A DNA stretch of 64,000 bases from Haloactinopolyspora alba (GCF_003014555.1 NZ_PYGE01000004.1:186001-250000); one strand, 5' to 3'. Counted from the stretch's first letter, positions 16,400-25,412 are shown. Numbers and translations: made by a program. The notes: generated from the letters alone by a model not told the origin.

Positions 16400-17524
16400 A
16401 TGAAGGTCGTCGTGGTAGCCGAGACCCGGGAGCACGAGCACCGGGTGGCGCTGGTCCCCGAACTGGTCGCGCGGCTGGTCGGCGCCGGTCTCGAGGTGGT
16501 GGTCGAGTCCGGCGCCGGGCGGCACGCGATGCATGCGGACAGCGCGTACGAGGACGCGGGCGCGCGTGTGGTCGGCGCCGACGCGCTGGACGGCGCCGAC
16601 GTCGTGCTGTCGGTGCAGCCGCTGGACCCGGTCCGGGTCGCGGCGCTGCGCTCCGGAGCGATCACGGCGTCGTTCCTGCCGGCCACCGAGGAGACGGACG
16701 TGGTGCGGGCCGCGCGCGACGCGGGTGTCACGGCGTTCTCCGTCGAACTGGTCCCGCGGATCTCGCGGGCGCAGTCGATGGATGCGCTGACGTCGCAGGC
16801 GCTGGTGGCCGGGTACCGCGGGGTGCTGGTGGCCGCCGAGCGGCTGCCGCGGTTCTTCCCGCTGTCGATGACCGCCGCGGGGACGGTGCCGCCGGCGGAG
16901 GTGCTGGTGCTGGGCGCCGGTGTCGCCGGGTTGCAGGCCATCGCCACCGCGCGGCGGCTGGGCGCGCGGGTCAGCGCGTACGACGTCCGCGCCGCCGCGG
17001 CCGAGGAGACCCGCAGCCTCGGCGCGCAGTTCGTCGAGCTCGACCTGCCGAGCCTCGAGGGGTCCGGCGGGTACGCCCGCGAGATGACCGAGGACCGCGC
17101 CCAGCAACAGCGCGACCTGCTCGCCCCGTACGTGTCGGCTTCGGACGTGCTCATCACCACCGCGGCGGTGCCCGGCCGTACCGCCCCGCTGCTGGTCGAC
17201 CGGACCGCCGTCGAGCAGATGCGCACCGGCAGCGTCGTCGTCGACCTCGCCGCGGAGACGGGCGGCAACGTCGAGGGCAGCGTGCCCGGAGCGGAGCTCG
17301 CGGTCGGGCCGGCGACGCTCATCGGCGGCCGCAACGTCCCCAGCCAGCTGCCGGTGCACGCCAGCCGCCTCTACGCGGCCAACCTGGTCAACCTGGTGCT
17401 GTTGATGACCAGCGACGGCAAGGTGACGCCCGACCTGGCCGACGAGATCGTCGACGGCGCCTGCGTCACGCACGACGGCGCCGTCCGTCACGAGCACGTC
17501 CGCGAAGCGCTGGAGGGGAGCTGA
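16400..17524 (+). CDS. pntAA: NAD(P) transhydrogenase alpha subunit, part 1 (NAD-binding domain I)
   Basis: This 374-residue protein is the soluble NAD(H)-binding component of the proton-translocating transhydrogenase, related to alanine dehydrogenase. It has ETREHEHRVALVPELVARLV at the N-terminus, the RAQSMDALTSQALVAGYRGV loop (about 130-155), the Rossmann motif VLVLGAGVAGLQAIATARRLGA (about residue 172) and the mobile-loop segment YAREMTEDRAQQQ. In many bacteria it is fused to the membrane part; here the alpha chain is split, as in Rhodospirillum. Its TGA overlaps the next ATG by one base. Confidence 0.93.
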   Translation: MKVVVVAETREHEHRVALVPELVARLVGAGLEVVVESGAGRHAMHADSAYEDAGARVVGADALDGADVVLSVQPLDPVRVAALRSGAITASFLPATEETDVVRAARDAGVTAFSVELVPRISRAQSMDALTSQALVAGYRGVLVAAERLPRFFPLSMTAAGTVPPAEVLVLGAGVAGLQAIATARRLGARVSAYDVRAAAAEETRSLGAQFVELDLPSLEGSGGYAREMTEDRAQQQRDLLAPYVSASDVLITTAAVPGRTAPLLVDRTAVEQMRTGSVVVDLAAETGGNVEGSVPGAELAVGPATLIGGRNVPSQLPVHASRLYAANLVNLVLLMTSDGKVTPDLADEIVDGACVTHDGAVRHEHVREALEGS

Positions 17525-17844
17525 TGGATCCGTCGATCGCGCTGCTGACGATCTTCGTGCTGGCGGTGTTCACCGGCTACGAGGTGGTGTCCAAGGTCTC
17601 GTCGACGCTGCACACGCCGCTGATGTCGGGCGCCAACGCCATCCACGGCATCATCCTTGTCGGCGCGGTCATCGTCGCCGGGCACGCCGACGGCGCCGCC
17701 GAGCTGACGGTCGGGCTCATCGCCGTGGTGCTCGCGACGCTGAACCTGGTCGGCGGCTTCGTCGTCACCGACAGGATGCTCGAGATGTTCAAGACGAAGA
17801 AGCCCGTCGAGGCCGATGCGACGCCACGGGGAGGCGCCGAGTGA
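17524..17844 (+). CDS. pntAB: NAD(P) transhydrogenase alpha subunit, part 2 (membrane)
   Basis: This 106-residue protein supplies transmembrane helices of domain II. It has three hydrophobic segments, including LLTIFVLAVFTGYEVVSKV with the conserved GYEVV, and HTPLMSGANAIHGIILVGAV, the family hallmark of PntA. It ends with FVVTDRMLEMFK, also conserved. It overlaps pntAA by one base and pntB by four, so the three products are made from one coupled mRNA. Confidence 0.93.
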   Translation: MDPSIALLTIFVLAVFTGYEVVSKVSSTLHTPLMSGANAIHGIILVGAVIVAGHADGAAELTVGLIAVVLATLNLVGGFVVTDRMLEMFKTKKPVEADATPRGGAE

Positions 17845-19211
17845 TCCCGATCTGGGCGCAGGTGACCTACCTGGGCGCCGCCACCTGCTTCGTGCTCGCG
17901 CTGAAAGGGCTCTCGTCGCCGAAGACGGCGCGCGCCGGCAACATGCTCGGCGCCGCCGCCGCGCTGGTGGCGATGGTCGTCACGTTCGTCGTCTACGAGC
18001 TGGACCACCTGCCGTGGATCCTGGTCGCGATCGCGGTCGGCTGCGCGATCGGCGTGCCCGCGGCGCGGCGGGTGGCGATGACGGCGATGCCGCAGCTGGT
18101 GGCGCTGTTCAACGGGGTCGGCGGTGGTGCCGCCGGGCTGGTGGCCTACCTCGAGCTCTCGGCGGCGCCGACCGTGTTCCCGCTGGTCGCCGCCGTGGCG
18201 ACGGTGGCGGTCGGCAGCGTCGCGTTCAGCGGTTCGGTGGTGACGTTCCTCAAGCTGCAGGAGCTGATCACCACCCGGCCGGTGACGCCGCCGGCCGGTC
18301 CGGCGCTGTTCGCGGCGTCGCTGCTGGTGACGGTCGTGCTGGCGGTTGTGCTCTACGCCGAGGGCGCGGACGCGGCGTGGCTCGGCGCGCTGCTGGGCGT
18401 GGTCGCGCTGGTCGTCGGCGTGCTGCTGGTGCTGCCGGTGGGTGGTGCCGACGTGCCGATCGTGATCTCGCTGCTGAACGCGTTCACCGGGCTGGCGGTG
18501 GCGGCGAGCGGGTACGTGCTGGGCAACGCGCTGCTGCTGATCGGCGGCACGCTGGTCGGCGCCAGCGGTTCGATCCTGACCCGGCTGATGGCGCAGGCCA
18601 TGGGGCGGTCGGTGGTCTCGATCCTGTTCGGCGCGTTCAAGGGCGGCTCGACGGCGGGCGCCGGCGCGGCGTCGGAGCGCCCGGTGCGCTCGGCCGGCGT
18701 CGACGACGTCGCGATCATGCTCGCCTACGCCCGCCGGGTCATCATCGTGCCCGGTTACGGCCTCGCGGTCGCGCAGGCCCAGCACACGGTGCAAGAGCTG
18801 GTCGAGCTGCTGGAGAAGCGCGGCGTCGACACCGCGTACGCGATCCACCCGGTCGCCGGCCGGATGCCCGGGCACATGAACGTGCTGCTGGCCGAGGCCA
18901 ACGTCGGGTACGAGCAGCTGCTCGAGATGGAAACCGCGAACGGGCAGCTGCGCACGGCCGACGTCGCACTGGTGGTCGGCGCCAACGACGTCGTCAACCC
19001 GTCCGCGCGGTCGTCACCGGGCTCGCCGATCTACGGGATGCCGATCCTCGACGCCGACCAGGCGGGCGCGGTCGTGTTCATGAAGCGGTCGATGCGCCCC
19101 GGCTTCGCGGGCATCGAGAACGAGCTGTTGTACGACCCGAAGACCACGTTGCTGTTCGGTGACGCGAAGACGTCGCTGACCGGCCTGGTCTCCGCCGTCA
19201 AGTCGCTGTGA
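17841..19211 (+). CDS. pntB: NAD(P) transhydrogenase beta subunit
   Basis: This 456-residue protein combines the rest of the membrane channel with the NADP(H)-binding domain III. The N-terminal half has about nine helices; VPIVISLLNAFTGLAVAASG (about 210) holds conserved Asn/Ser residues. Domain III begins near residue 285 with VIIVPGYGLAVAQAQ, then YAIHPVAGRMPGHMNVLLAEA and VGANDVVNPSARSSPGSPIY, the NADP-binding signature. With PntA it couples inward proton flow to NADPH formation. The GTG start overlaps pntAB (GTGA). Confidence 0.95.
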   Translation: MIPIWAQVTYLGAATCFVLALKGLSSPKTARAGNMLGAAAALVAMVVTFVVYELDHLPWILVAIAVGCAIGVPAARRVAMTAMPQLVALFNGVGGGAAGLVAYLELSAAPTVFPLVAAVATVAVGSVAFSGSVVTFLKLQELITTRPVTPPAGPALFAASLLVTVVLAVVLYAEGADAAWLGALLGVVALVVGVLLVLPVGGADVPIVISLLNAFTGLAVAASGYVLGNALLLIGGTLVGASGSILTRLMAQAMGRSVVSILFGAFKGGSTAGAGAASERPVRSAGVDDVAIMLAYARRVIIVPGYGLAVAQAQHTVQELVELLEKRGVDTAYAIHPVAGRMPGHMNVLLAEANVGYEQLLEMETANGQLRTADVALVVGANDVVNPSARSSPGSPIYGMPILDADQAGAVVFMKRSMRPGFAGIENELLYDPKTTLLFGDAKTSLTGLVSAVKSL

Positions 19212-19221
19212 GCGACCGTGG

Positions 19222-19863
19222 TCAGTCGACGATGCCGTACAGCCGGTCGCCGGCGTCGCCGAGGCCCGGCACGATGTAGCCCTTCTCGTTGAGGCGCTCG
19301 TCGACGGCCGCGGTCACCACCGTCACCGGCACGTGGAGCTCCGCGGTGTGCTGCTCGACCACTCTCAGCCCCTCCGGGGCGGCCAGCAGGCATACCGCGG
19401 TGATGTCGTCGGCGCCGCGCTCGACCAGGAAGTCGACGGCGGCGGCCAGCGTGCCGCCGGTGGCGAGCATCGGGTCGAGGACGTAGATCTGCCGGCCGGT
19501 GAGGTCGTCGGGCAGCCGCCGGGCGTACGTGGTCGCCAGCAGCGTCTCCTCGTCCCGGATCATGCCGAGGAACCCGACCTCGGCCGTCGGCAGCAGCCGT
19601 GTCATACCGTCCAGCATGCCGAGCCCGGCCCGCAGGATCGGCACGATCAGCGGCTTGGGGGAGCTCAGCTTCACCCCGACCGTGGGGGCGACCGGGGTGT
19701 CGATCTGCACGTCGGCGACCCGGGCGTCGCGGGTGGCCTCGTAGGCCAGCAGCGTCACCAGCTCGTCGGCCAGGCGCCGGAACGTGGGCGAGTCGGTCCG
19801 CACGTTACGCAGCACCGTGAGTTTGTGGGCGACCAGCGGATGGTCGACGGCCAGCAGACGCAT
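19222..19863 (-). CDS. upp: Uracil phosphoribosyltransferase
   Basis: This 213-residue enzyme makes UMP from uracil and PRPP in pyrimidine salvage. The PRPP-binding motif is [18 protein letters not shown] (about 130), the uracil-binding end is [16 protein letters not shown], and [15 protein letters not shown] is the flexible-loop region. It begins at ATG 19863; a TAGGTT -10 box (19875-19870) is 6 nt upstream with no ribosome-binding site, so translation is probably leaderless. It converges on pntB with a 10-bp gap. Confidence 0.95.
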   Translation of the reverse strand: MRLLAVDHPLVAHKLTVLRNVRTDSPTFRRLADELVTLLAYEATRDARVADVQIDTPVAPTVGVKLSSPKPLIVPILRAGLGMLDGMTRLLPTAEVGFLGMIRDEETLLATTYARRLPDDLTGRQIYVLDPMLATGGTLAAAVDFLVERGADDITAVCLLAAPEGLRVVEQHTAELHVPVTVVTAAVDERLNEKGYIVPGLGDAGDRLYGIVD

Positions 19864-19963
19864 GCGAGGAACCTATCCGAATGACCCGCGCGCTCTCGAC
19901 CCGCCACCCTCGCTGGTGCTAGCGTCCGCTTGGTGCAGGGGACGAGTCCGCGAAGGAGGCCAG

Positions 19964-20185
19964 ATGCCCGAGGGCGCTATCGTCGAGCCCGCCGGCTCGG
20001 GTACGGACGATCCCCCGTGTCCCGGTGGTGACTACCTCGTGACCGACGTCGCGCGGCTTCGGCAGCGCGCGGTCTTTCTCCGTGAGTTGGCGCAGGCGCG
20101 CGCGCTGCTCGCTCGTACGCACCCGTCGCACGTTCCGTCTCCGGCCGTCCGTGAGCGGTTGAGGCTCGACGCCGACCAGCGGTGA
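19964..20185 (+). CDS. Small conserved-looking protein upstream of the TadA-associated gene
   Basis: This 73-residue ORF is preceded by a strong AAGGAGG 4 nt before ATG 19964 and a TAGCGT -10 box at 19920-19925. The first 28 residues are Gly/Pro/Asp-rich; residues 29-70 look helical (VARLRQRAVFLRELAQARALL, then PSPAVRERLRLDADQ). No motif was recognised. The distance to the next gene (about 30 bp) suggests co-expression with the tRNA-deaminase-associated protein. Confidence 0.6.
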   Translation: MPEGAIVEPAGSGTDDPPCPGGDYLVTDVARLRQRAVFLRELAQARALLARTHPSHVPSPAVRERLRLDADQR

Positions 20186-20214
20186 TCGCGACCGTGCCGT
20201 GAGAGGTGCCGGTC

Positions 20215-20682
20215 GTGTCCGATGAAGGCGTCGTCGACTTCGTCGTCGTCGCCTTCCGGCACGGCGGCCGGTGGCGTGTCGAGTCCGTGCCGCGCCGGCT
20301 GGGAAACGACCTGGACGCCACCGTCACGGTGCTGCGTGAACGCGCCGGTGGTGACGGGTTCGCGTTCATCTCCGTCGACGAGGACTTCTTCGTCGCGCTG
20401 CGTCTGGCCGGCGCGGACACGCGATGGCTGCTCTCCGACGTGACCGCCGCGACCGACTGGCCGGTCGCCCGTGACGTGCTCGACCGGCTCGTGCTGCCGC
20501 TGCCGGACGAGGACGACCGCGTGCAGCCGGCCGGCGACGTGACCATCTTCGCCGACCTGGGCGTCGACCCGATGTCGGTGGCGGCGATCTGCGACGACCT
20601 GGACAGCTATCCGGACGAGATGCTCGCCCGGATCGCCGACCTGGCCGGGTTCGGTCCGGAGTTCGACGACGTGCTGCCGTGA
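20215..20682 (+). CDS. tRNA adenosine deaminase-associated protein
   Basis: This 155-residue acidic protein matches the actinobacterial family found next to tadA (VDFVVVAFRHGGRWRVE at the start, FAFISVDEDFFVALRLAG near residue 50, and a C-terminal LGVDPMSVAAICDDLDSYPDEML). Its biochemical role is not established, but the constant link to tadA suggests a part in tRNA wobble editing. GTG 20215 is preferred because GAGAGG lies 8 nt upstream; a GTG at 20206 in frame is possible. Confidence 0.8.
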   Translation: MSDEGVVDFVVVAFRHGGRWRVESVPRRLGNDLDATVTVLRERAGGDGFAFISVDEDFFVALRLAGADTRWLLSDVTAATDWPVARDVLDRLVLPLPDEDDRVQPAGDVTIFADLGVDPMSVAAICDDLDSYPDEMLARIADLAGFGPEFDDVLP

Positions 20683-20690
20683 CGTGACGC

Positions 20691-21962
20691 TCAGATGTAG
20701 CCGCGCACGGTGACGGCCTCGGCCACCCGGCGGACGGCGATGGCGTACGACGCCAGCCGTTGACTGCACCCGTGCTGCTCGCTGAACTCGGCGACCTCGT
20801 CGAAGGCGCGTTCGAGGCGGTTCTTCAGCTCGGTGTTGAACTGCTCTTCGCGCCACTGGAACTGCTGGATGTTCTGTGTCCACTCGAAGTACGAGCCGGT
20901 GACTCCGCCGCCGTTGGCGAGGATGTCCGGGATGACGCGCACGCCGCGGTCGTTCAGGATGGCGTCGGCCTCGGGCGTGAGCGGGTGGTTGGCGCCCTCG
21001 GCGATGATCCCGGCGCGCACCTGTCCGGCGTTGTGCTCGGTGACGGCCTCGCCGAGCGCCGCCGGGACGAGGATGTCGCAGTCGAGCGTGAGCAACTCGT
21101 CCGGGTCGATGTTCTCGTGCTCGACGTCGTGCGCGTCGGCGACCGAGTACCCCGCCCGGACCGCCCGGTCGAGTGCGAGCACGTCGAGCCCGCGGTCGTT
21201 CAGGACGGCGCCGCCGATGTCGCTGACGGCGATGATCCGCGCGCCGAGCGCGTGCAGGTCGCGGGCCGCCCACGAGCCCACGTTCCCGAAGCCCTGGATG
21301 ACGACGCGCTGTCCGGCGAGGTCGACGCCCCACCGGCGTGCCGCGGCCTCGAGCACGTACACCAGGCCGCGGCCGGTGGCGGCCTCGCGGCCGGGCGCGC
21401 CGCCCAGGCTGACCGGCTTGCCGGTGACCGACGCCGGCGAGTACCCGTGCCGGCTGCTGTATGCGTCCATGAGCCACGCCATGACCTGCGCGTCGGTGTT
21501 GACGTCGGGGGCGGGGACGTCGCGGTAGACGCCGAGGACGTGGCTGATGGACATCGCGAAGCGCCTGGTGAGCGACTCGACCTCGCCCGCCGAGAGGTCG
21601 GACGGGTCGACCTGCAGTCCGCCCTTGGCGCCGCCGAACGGTAGGTCGTGCAGCGCGGTCTTCCAGGTCATCAACGACGCCAGGGTGCGGACCTCGTCGA
21701 GGTCGGCTCTCGGGTGGAAGCGGATGCCGCCCTTGTACGGCCCGCGCGCGCCGTTGTGCTGGACGCGGTAGCCCTGGGTCACCAGCAGGCTGCCGTCGTC
21801 ACGCCGGATCGGCACCTGGACGCTGACCTCGCGGTAACTCGACTTCAGGACCTGGGCGACGTCCGGATCGAGGTCGACGAGCGCGCCGGCCTGGTCGACG
21901 AACCCGTGGACGGCGCTGTCCTGCGCCCGGTCGCCGTTGACGGGCAAGGGTGACGTGAGCAT
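20691..21962 (-). CDS. Glutamate dehydrogenase (Glu/Leu/Phe/Val family)
   Basis: This 423-residue enzyme oxidatively deaminates glutamate (or reductively aminates 2-oxoglutarate). The family active-site signature is complete: GYRVQHNGARGPYKGGIRF, the catalytic lysine in LPFGGAKGGL, and the aspartate in VPAPDVNTDAQVMAW. The Rossmann motif VVIQGFGNVGSWAA (about residue 220) and the C-terminal PDILANGGGVTGSYFEW are typical of hexameric GDH of about 420 residues. AGGAG lies 5 nt before ATG 21962. NAD versus NADP use cannot be decided firmly. Confidence 0.92.
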   Translation of the reverse strand: MLTSPLPVNGDRAQDSAVHGFVDQAGALVDLDPDVAQVLKSSYREVSVQVPIRRDDGSLLVTQGYRVQHNGARGPYKGGIRFHPRADLDEVRTLASLMTWKTALHDLPFGGAKGGLQVDPSDLSAGEVESLTRRFAMSISHVLGVYRDVPAPDVNTDAQVMAWLMDAYSSRHGYSPASVTGKPVSLGGAPGREAATGRGLVYVLEAAARRWGVDLAGQRVVIQGFGNVGSWAARDLHALGARIIAVSDIGGAVLNDRGLDVLALDRAVRAGYSVADAHDVEHENIDPDELLTLDCDILVPAALGEAVTEHNAGQVRAGIIAEGANHPLTPEADAILNDRGVRVIPDILANGGGVTGSYFEWTQNIQQFQWREEQFNTELKNRLERAFDEVAEFSEQHGCSQRLASYAIAVRRVAEAVTVRGYI

Positions 21963-22106
21963 GACACTCCTATAAAGCGGATATTCGTTCTACTGAAGTC
22001 TGGCATCCGACGCTCGTCGTCGTCAAAGAATCGCCGGAACCGGCTGAGGGCACGCTGAGAGCCGGTGTGCCGGTGGATCACCGCCGGAGCCGATAGAGTC
22101 GGCCCC

Positions 22107-22586
22107 GTGCCGGTCTCTCCGATCGGGCGCGCGTACGAGCCGCTGATGCGCGACGCGCTCACCGAGGCAGCCCACGCGGCGGACGGCGGTGACGTCCCCG
22201 TCGGCGCCCTGGTCGTGGAGTCCGGAGGCGACGTCGTCGGCCGGGGGCACAACCGGCGCGAGATCGACGCGGATCCGACCGCACACGCCGAGGTCGTCGC
22301 GCTGCGCGCCGCGGCGGCACGCGCCGGTACCTGGAGACTCGAGGGATCCACACTCGTCGTGACCATGGAACCGTGCGCCATGTGCGCCGGCGCCCTGGTG
22401 CTCGCGCGGGTGAGCAGAGTGGTGTTCGGCGCGGTCGACCCGAAGGCCGGCGCCGTCGGATCGCTGTGGGATCTCGTGCGTGACCGCCGGCTCAACCATC
22501 GCCCCGAAGTCGTCACCGGCGTGCTCGCGGACGAGTGCGGCGCCGTCGTCCGCGACTTCTTCGGCGATCACCGGTCCATCGGCTGA
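22107..22586 (+). CDS. tadA: tRNA-specific adenosine deaminase
   Basis: This 159-residue zinc enzyme converts A34 to inosine in tRNA-Arg(ACG). Zinc and proton-shuttle residues are seen in PTAHAEVVAL (His, Glu) and MEPCAMCAGAL (two Cys). GTG 22107 is chosen because TAGAGT (22094-22099) is a -10 box 7 nt upstream, a leaderless start; ATG 22146 would give 146 residues and still include the whole domain. The preceding gene pair (TadA-associated protein) and the tRNA-Ser behind it are a conserved actinobacterial neighbourhood. Confidence 0.92.
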   Translation: MPVSPIGRAYEPLMRDALTEAAHAADGGDVPVGALVVESGGDVVGRGHNRREIDADPTAHAEVVALRAAAARAGTWRLEGSTLVVTMEPCAMCAGALVLARVSRVVFGAVDPKAGAVGSLWDLVRDRRLNHRPEVVTGVLADECGAVVRDFFGDHRSIG

Positions 22587-22628
22587 ACGATTTCGCGCAC
22601 GACGGGCACCTCTTGTACTCTCGCCTGC

Positions 22629-22718
22629 GGTAGCGTGTCCGAGCGGCCTAAGGAGCACGCCTCGAAAGCGTGTGAGGGTTCACGCCCTCCGTGGGTTCGA
22701 ATCCCACCGCTACCGCCA
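22629..22718 (+). tRNA. tRNA-Ser(CGA)
   Basis: GGTAGCG at the 5' end pairs with CGCTACC (22708-22714), followed by discriminator G and an encoded CCA (22716-22718). The anticodon arm CACGC-CTCGAAA-GCGTG gives anticodon CGA, reading UCG. A long variable arm (TGAGGGTTCACGCCCTCC) confirms the serine class II type. A TACTCT box at 22616-22621 ends 7 nt before the mature 5' end, so the primary transcript may start at or next to G1. Confidence 0.97.
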
Positions 22719-22721
22719 CGC

Positions 22722-22763
22722 ACGTAGAGCCCGTCCCGGTGCCGCCCGGGGCGGGCTCTACGT
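22722..22763 (+). terminator. Terminator behind tRNA-Ser(CGA)
   Basis: A 12-bp perfect stem (ACGTAGAGCCCG / CGGGCTCTACGT), extended by further G/C pairs inside, starts 4 nt after the encoded CCA. It separates the tRNA from the antiporter gene. Confidence 0.85.
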
Positions 22764-22860
22764 TCTCGGCGGCTCGAGACCCGGGTCTCGCCGCACCGGG
22801 GTGCGCGTCTCGTCGGGAGTTGCGGCTGCTGCCGGCGTCGAACACCGAGGAGGTGCGAGC

Positions 22861-24366
22861 GTGAACGTCGACTCGCTCAACAGCTTCCTGCTCTGGGGTG
22901 CGCTGGTCCTGGTCGCCGCGGTGATCGCGGTCCGGGTGAGCCTGCGGTTCGGTCTGCCCAGCCTGGTCGTGTACCTGCTCATCGGGATCGGTCTCGGCGA
23001 GTCCGGCATCGGCATCGAGTTCTCCGACGCGGACCTCGCGCAGGCCTTCGGGTACGCCGCGCTGGTGATCATCCTCGCCGAGGGCGGGCTCACCACCCGG
23101 TGGGAGCATATGCGCCCGTCGCTCGGCATCGGTGTGTCGCTGGCGACGCTGGGTTCGGCGGTCAGCACCGCCATCGTCGCGGTCGTCGGCCACTACGTGC
23201 TCGGGCTCGAATGGCTGGTGGCGATCCTGCTCGGCGCCGTGTTCGCCCCCACCGACGCCGCCGCCGTGTTCTCCACCCTGCGCCGGGTGCCGTTGAAGCG
23301 GCGCATCTCCGGCGTGCTGGAGTCGGAGTCCGGGCTCAACGACGCGCCGACCATCGTGCTCGTGTCGCTGCTCAGCGCCGGAACGGCCGGGGACGACCCG
23401 GTCATGATCGGGCTGATGGTCGCGTACCAGTTGCTGGGCGGTGTCGTGGTCGGATACGCCGTCGGGCGGCTCGGCGCCGCCGGGGTGCGGCGGGCGGCGC
23501 TGCCCGCGTCCGGGCTCTACCCGCTGGTCGTGCTGACCTTGACCGTCCTCGCGTACTCCGCCGGCGCCGCCGTGCAGACCAGCGGGTTCGCTGCCGTCTA
23601 CGTGTCGGCGCTGGTGCTCGGCAACGCGAAGCTGCCGCACCGCGCGGCCACCATGTCGTTCGCCGAGGGCCTGGCCTGGCTGGCGCAGATCGGTCTGTTC
23701 GTCATGCTCGGCATGCTGTCGTCGCCGTCCGACATGCCGGAGGCGTTCGTCGCCGCCCTGGTCGCCGGGGTCGCGCTGACGTTCGTGGCCCGTCCGGTCT
23801 CGGTCTGGCTGGCGACGATCTTCTTCCGGATGCGCGGCCGCGAGCGGCTTTTCGTGTCGTGGGCCGGGCTCCGCGGCGCCGTGCCCGTCGTGCTGGCGAC
23901 GATCCCGCTGGCCGAAGGGGTGCCCAGGGCGGACTGGCTGTTCGCGGTGGTGTTCATCGTCGGCGTCGTGTTCACCCTGCTACAGGCGCCGACCCTGCCG
24001 TGGCTGGCCGCGCGGCTGGGCATGGGTCCCGGGGTCGCGACCCGCGACGCCGAGGTCGAGTCGGCGCCGCTGGAACGCGTGGCCGCCGACCTGATCCAGG
24101 TGCGGGTGCCAGAAGGGTCGAAACTGCACGGCGTCGAGGTCGGCGAGCTGCGGGTGCCACCGGGAGTCGGCGTGGCACTCATCGTGCGCGGCGACACCAC
24201 CATGCTGCCGGTGCCGCGGACGAAACTACGGCACGGCGACGAGATCCTGATCGTCGCGCCGCGGCGGCTGCGTGAGGCCACCGAACGCCGGCTCCGGGCC
24301 GTGGGACGCCGAGGCCGGCTGGCAGGCTGGTTCGGCGAGGACGGCCGGGACGGGATGGACGACTGA
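22861..24366 (+). CDS. Cation:proton antiporter (CPA1) with C-terminal TrkA-C domain
   Basis: This 501-residue membrane protein exchanges K+ or Na+ for protons. About twelve helices cover residues 5-390; the ion-binding region is VFAPTDAAAVFSTLRRVPL and LESESGLNDAPTIVLVSLL, the acidic motifs of the NhaP/CvrA group. Residues about 415-475 form a TrkA-C regulatory domain (IQVRVPEGSKLHGVEVGELR...GDEILIVAP), which binds nucleotides or small ligands in K+ transporters. GTG 22861 has GAGGAGG 7 nt upstream; the frame is open further upstream through the tRNA gene but that part is not coding. Confidence 0.88.
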   Translation: MNVDSLNSFLLWGALVLVAAVIAVRVSLRFGLPSLVVYLLIGIGLGESGIGIEFSDADLAQAFGYAALVIILAEGGLTTRWEHMRPSLGIGVSLATLGSAVSTAIVAVVGHYVLGLEWLVAILLGAVFAPTDAAAVFSTLRRVPLKRRISGVLESESGLNDAPTIVLVSLLSAGTAGDDPVMIGLMVAYQLLGGVVVGYAVGRLGAAGVRRAALPASGLYPLVVLTLTVLAYSAGAAVQTSGFAAVYVSALVLGNAKLPHRAATMSFAEGLAWLAQIGLFVMLGMLSSPSDMPEAFVAALVAGVALTFVARPVSVWLATIFFRMRGRERLFVSWAGLRGAVPVVLATIPLAEGVPRADWLFAVVFIVGVVFTLLQAPTLPWLAARLGMGPGVATRDAEVESAPLERVAADLIQVRVPEGSKLHGVEVGELRVPPGVGVALIVRGDTTMLPVPRTKLRHGDEILIVAPRRLREATERRLRAVGRRGRLAGWFGEDGRDGMDD

Positions 24367-24369
24367 AGG

Positions 24370-24927
24370 TCAGCCGCTCGGGGACGGCTCGCACGGGGGC
24401 AGGTCCTTCGGCCGCCCGCCGCCGGCCGAAGGGTTCGCCAGCGACTTGAATGCGGAACCGAGCACGAGGTCGACCGTCGCCTCGCTGCGCTCGTCCGCGA
24501 CGAACGCGGCCCCGGGCACCATCGACGCGACCAGGCGGGCGGCGGCACGGTTGTCGGGGCTCGCCCGGACCTCGGCGGTCCGGTCGATGCTCTTGTCGAG
24601 CGGGTCGTTCGCGATGTCGAGGACGACGAAGCCGCGGTCCTGCATCCGGCCGGCGACGTCGGAGGCGAGGTTGTTCCGGTCGGTCGAGTTGTAGACGTTG
24701 ATCTCGACCTCGGCCGGCTTGGGCGCCGCCGTCGGCGCTGCCGGGGCACAGCCGCCGGACGCCGACACGGTCGACTCCTCGTCGTCCGCCTCGACGACGT
24801 TACGCCAGCTGTACGACGCCGCCCCGACGACGAAACCGATCAGGACCAGCAGCGTCACGGATGTGCGGATCCGCTTCCATCGACGCCTCCTGGCTGCCGG
24901 ATCGACGGCCTGTTCGTCGGGGGCCAT
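24370..24927 (-). CDS. LytR C-terminal-domain protein (membrane anchored)
   Basis: This 185-residue protein has a basic cytoplasmic N-terminus (ARRRRWKRIR), one transmembrane helix (TSVTLLVLIGFVVGAASYSW, about 23-42), a Ser/Pro/Ala linker, and a LytR_C domain (VEINVYNSTDRNNLASDVAG, RMQDRGFVVLDIAND, VRASPDNRAAARLV). The domain occurs behind LCP cell-wall ligases but here it stands alone, without the catalytic LCP domain. It is likely exposed at the wall; its function is unknown. It lies in tandem with the VapB-like gene. Confidence 0.8.
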   Translation of the reverse strand: MAPDEQAVDPAARRRRWKRIRTSVTLLVLIGFVVGAASYSWRNVVEADDEESTVSASGGCAPAAPTAAPKPAEVEINVYNSTDRNNLASDVAGRMQDRGFVVLDIANDPLDKSIDRTAEVRASPDNRAAARLVASMVPGAAFVADERSEATVDLVLGSAFKSLANPSAGGGRPKDLPPCEPSPSG

Positions 24928-24996
24928 GCCACCTCCGTGTCGGGCTGCCTTTCAGTGCGCCCGCAGCTTACCGTCCAACCTCCGGAACGCGCCGGG

Positions 24997-25302
24997 TCAA
25001 GCGTCGGGCCGGGGAAGCTGAAGCACGCGGGCATGGATGACCGGACGTTGCTGCAGCGCGGCGCGGAGTGCGCGGTGCAGCCCGTCCTCGAGGTACAGCT
25101 CGCCGTTCCACTCGACCACGTGCGCGAACAGGTCGCCGTAGAACGTGGAGTCGTCGGCCAGCAGCGTCTCGAGGTCCAGAGTGCTCTTGGTCGTGACGAG
25201 TTCGTCGAGACGGATCTGACGCGGTGGAAGGTCGGACCAGGCCCGCAGTTCGGTGTCGTGATCGGGATACGGCTTGCTGTCTCCGACACGCTTGAAAATC
25301 AC
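24997..25302 (-). CDS. VapB-annotated / ParB-like small protein
   Basis: This 101-residue protein (IFKRVGDSKPYPDHDTELRA, RQIRLDELVTTKSTLDLETL, FYGDLFAHVVEWNGELYLED, GLHRALRAALQQRPVIHARV) belongs to a widely conserved actinobacterial family that databases name VapB-family antitoxin. The DGLHR motif and overall length resemble ParB/sulfiredoxin-like domains instead. No toxin gene is next to it, so a toxin-antitoxin role is doubtful. GTG 25302 has a TAGACT -10 box (25315-25310) 7 nt upstream and no ribosome-binding site, suggesting a leaderless start. Confidence 0.75.
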   Translation of the reverse strand: MIFKRVGDSKPYPDHDTELRAWSDLPPRQIRLDELVTTKSTLDLETLLADDSTFYGDLFAHVVEWNGELYLEDGLHRALRAALQQRPVIHARVLQLPRPDA

Positions 25303-25375
25303 CCAGGGCAGTCTAAAGGGACCGGCCTCGTGCCGCGTGGAATTGCCGGCAGCGTCGCCCGGCCGATATCCACGA

Positions 25376-25412
25376 CGACGGCCGGGGAATGCTGAGCAGA
25401 CCCCGGCCGTCG
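25376..25412 (-). terminator. Terminator behind tRNA-Ser(GGA)
   Basis: On the minus strand the tRNA is followed within 3 nt by a perfect 12-bp stem (CGACGGCCGGGG / CCCCGGCCGTCG) with a 13-nt loop. Confidence 0.8.

Noticed and set aside
22648-23640. Minus-strand ORF whose product ends VGFEPTEGVNPHTLSRRAP
   Set aside because: The end is the antisense of tRNA-Ser(CGA), a well-known false protein; the rest is antisense to the antiporter gene.
24997-25302. Toxin-antitoxin module at the VapB-annotated gene
   Set aside because: No PIN-domain or other toxin gene is adjacent; the neighbours are a LytR-C protein and a tRNA, and the family is constant in actinobacteria, unlike mobile TA pairs.
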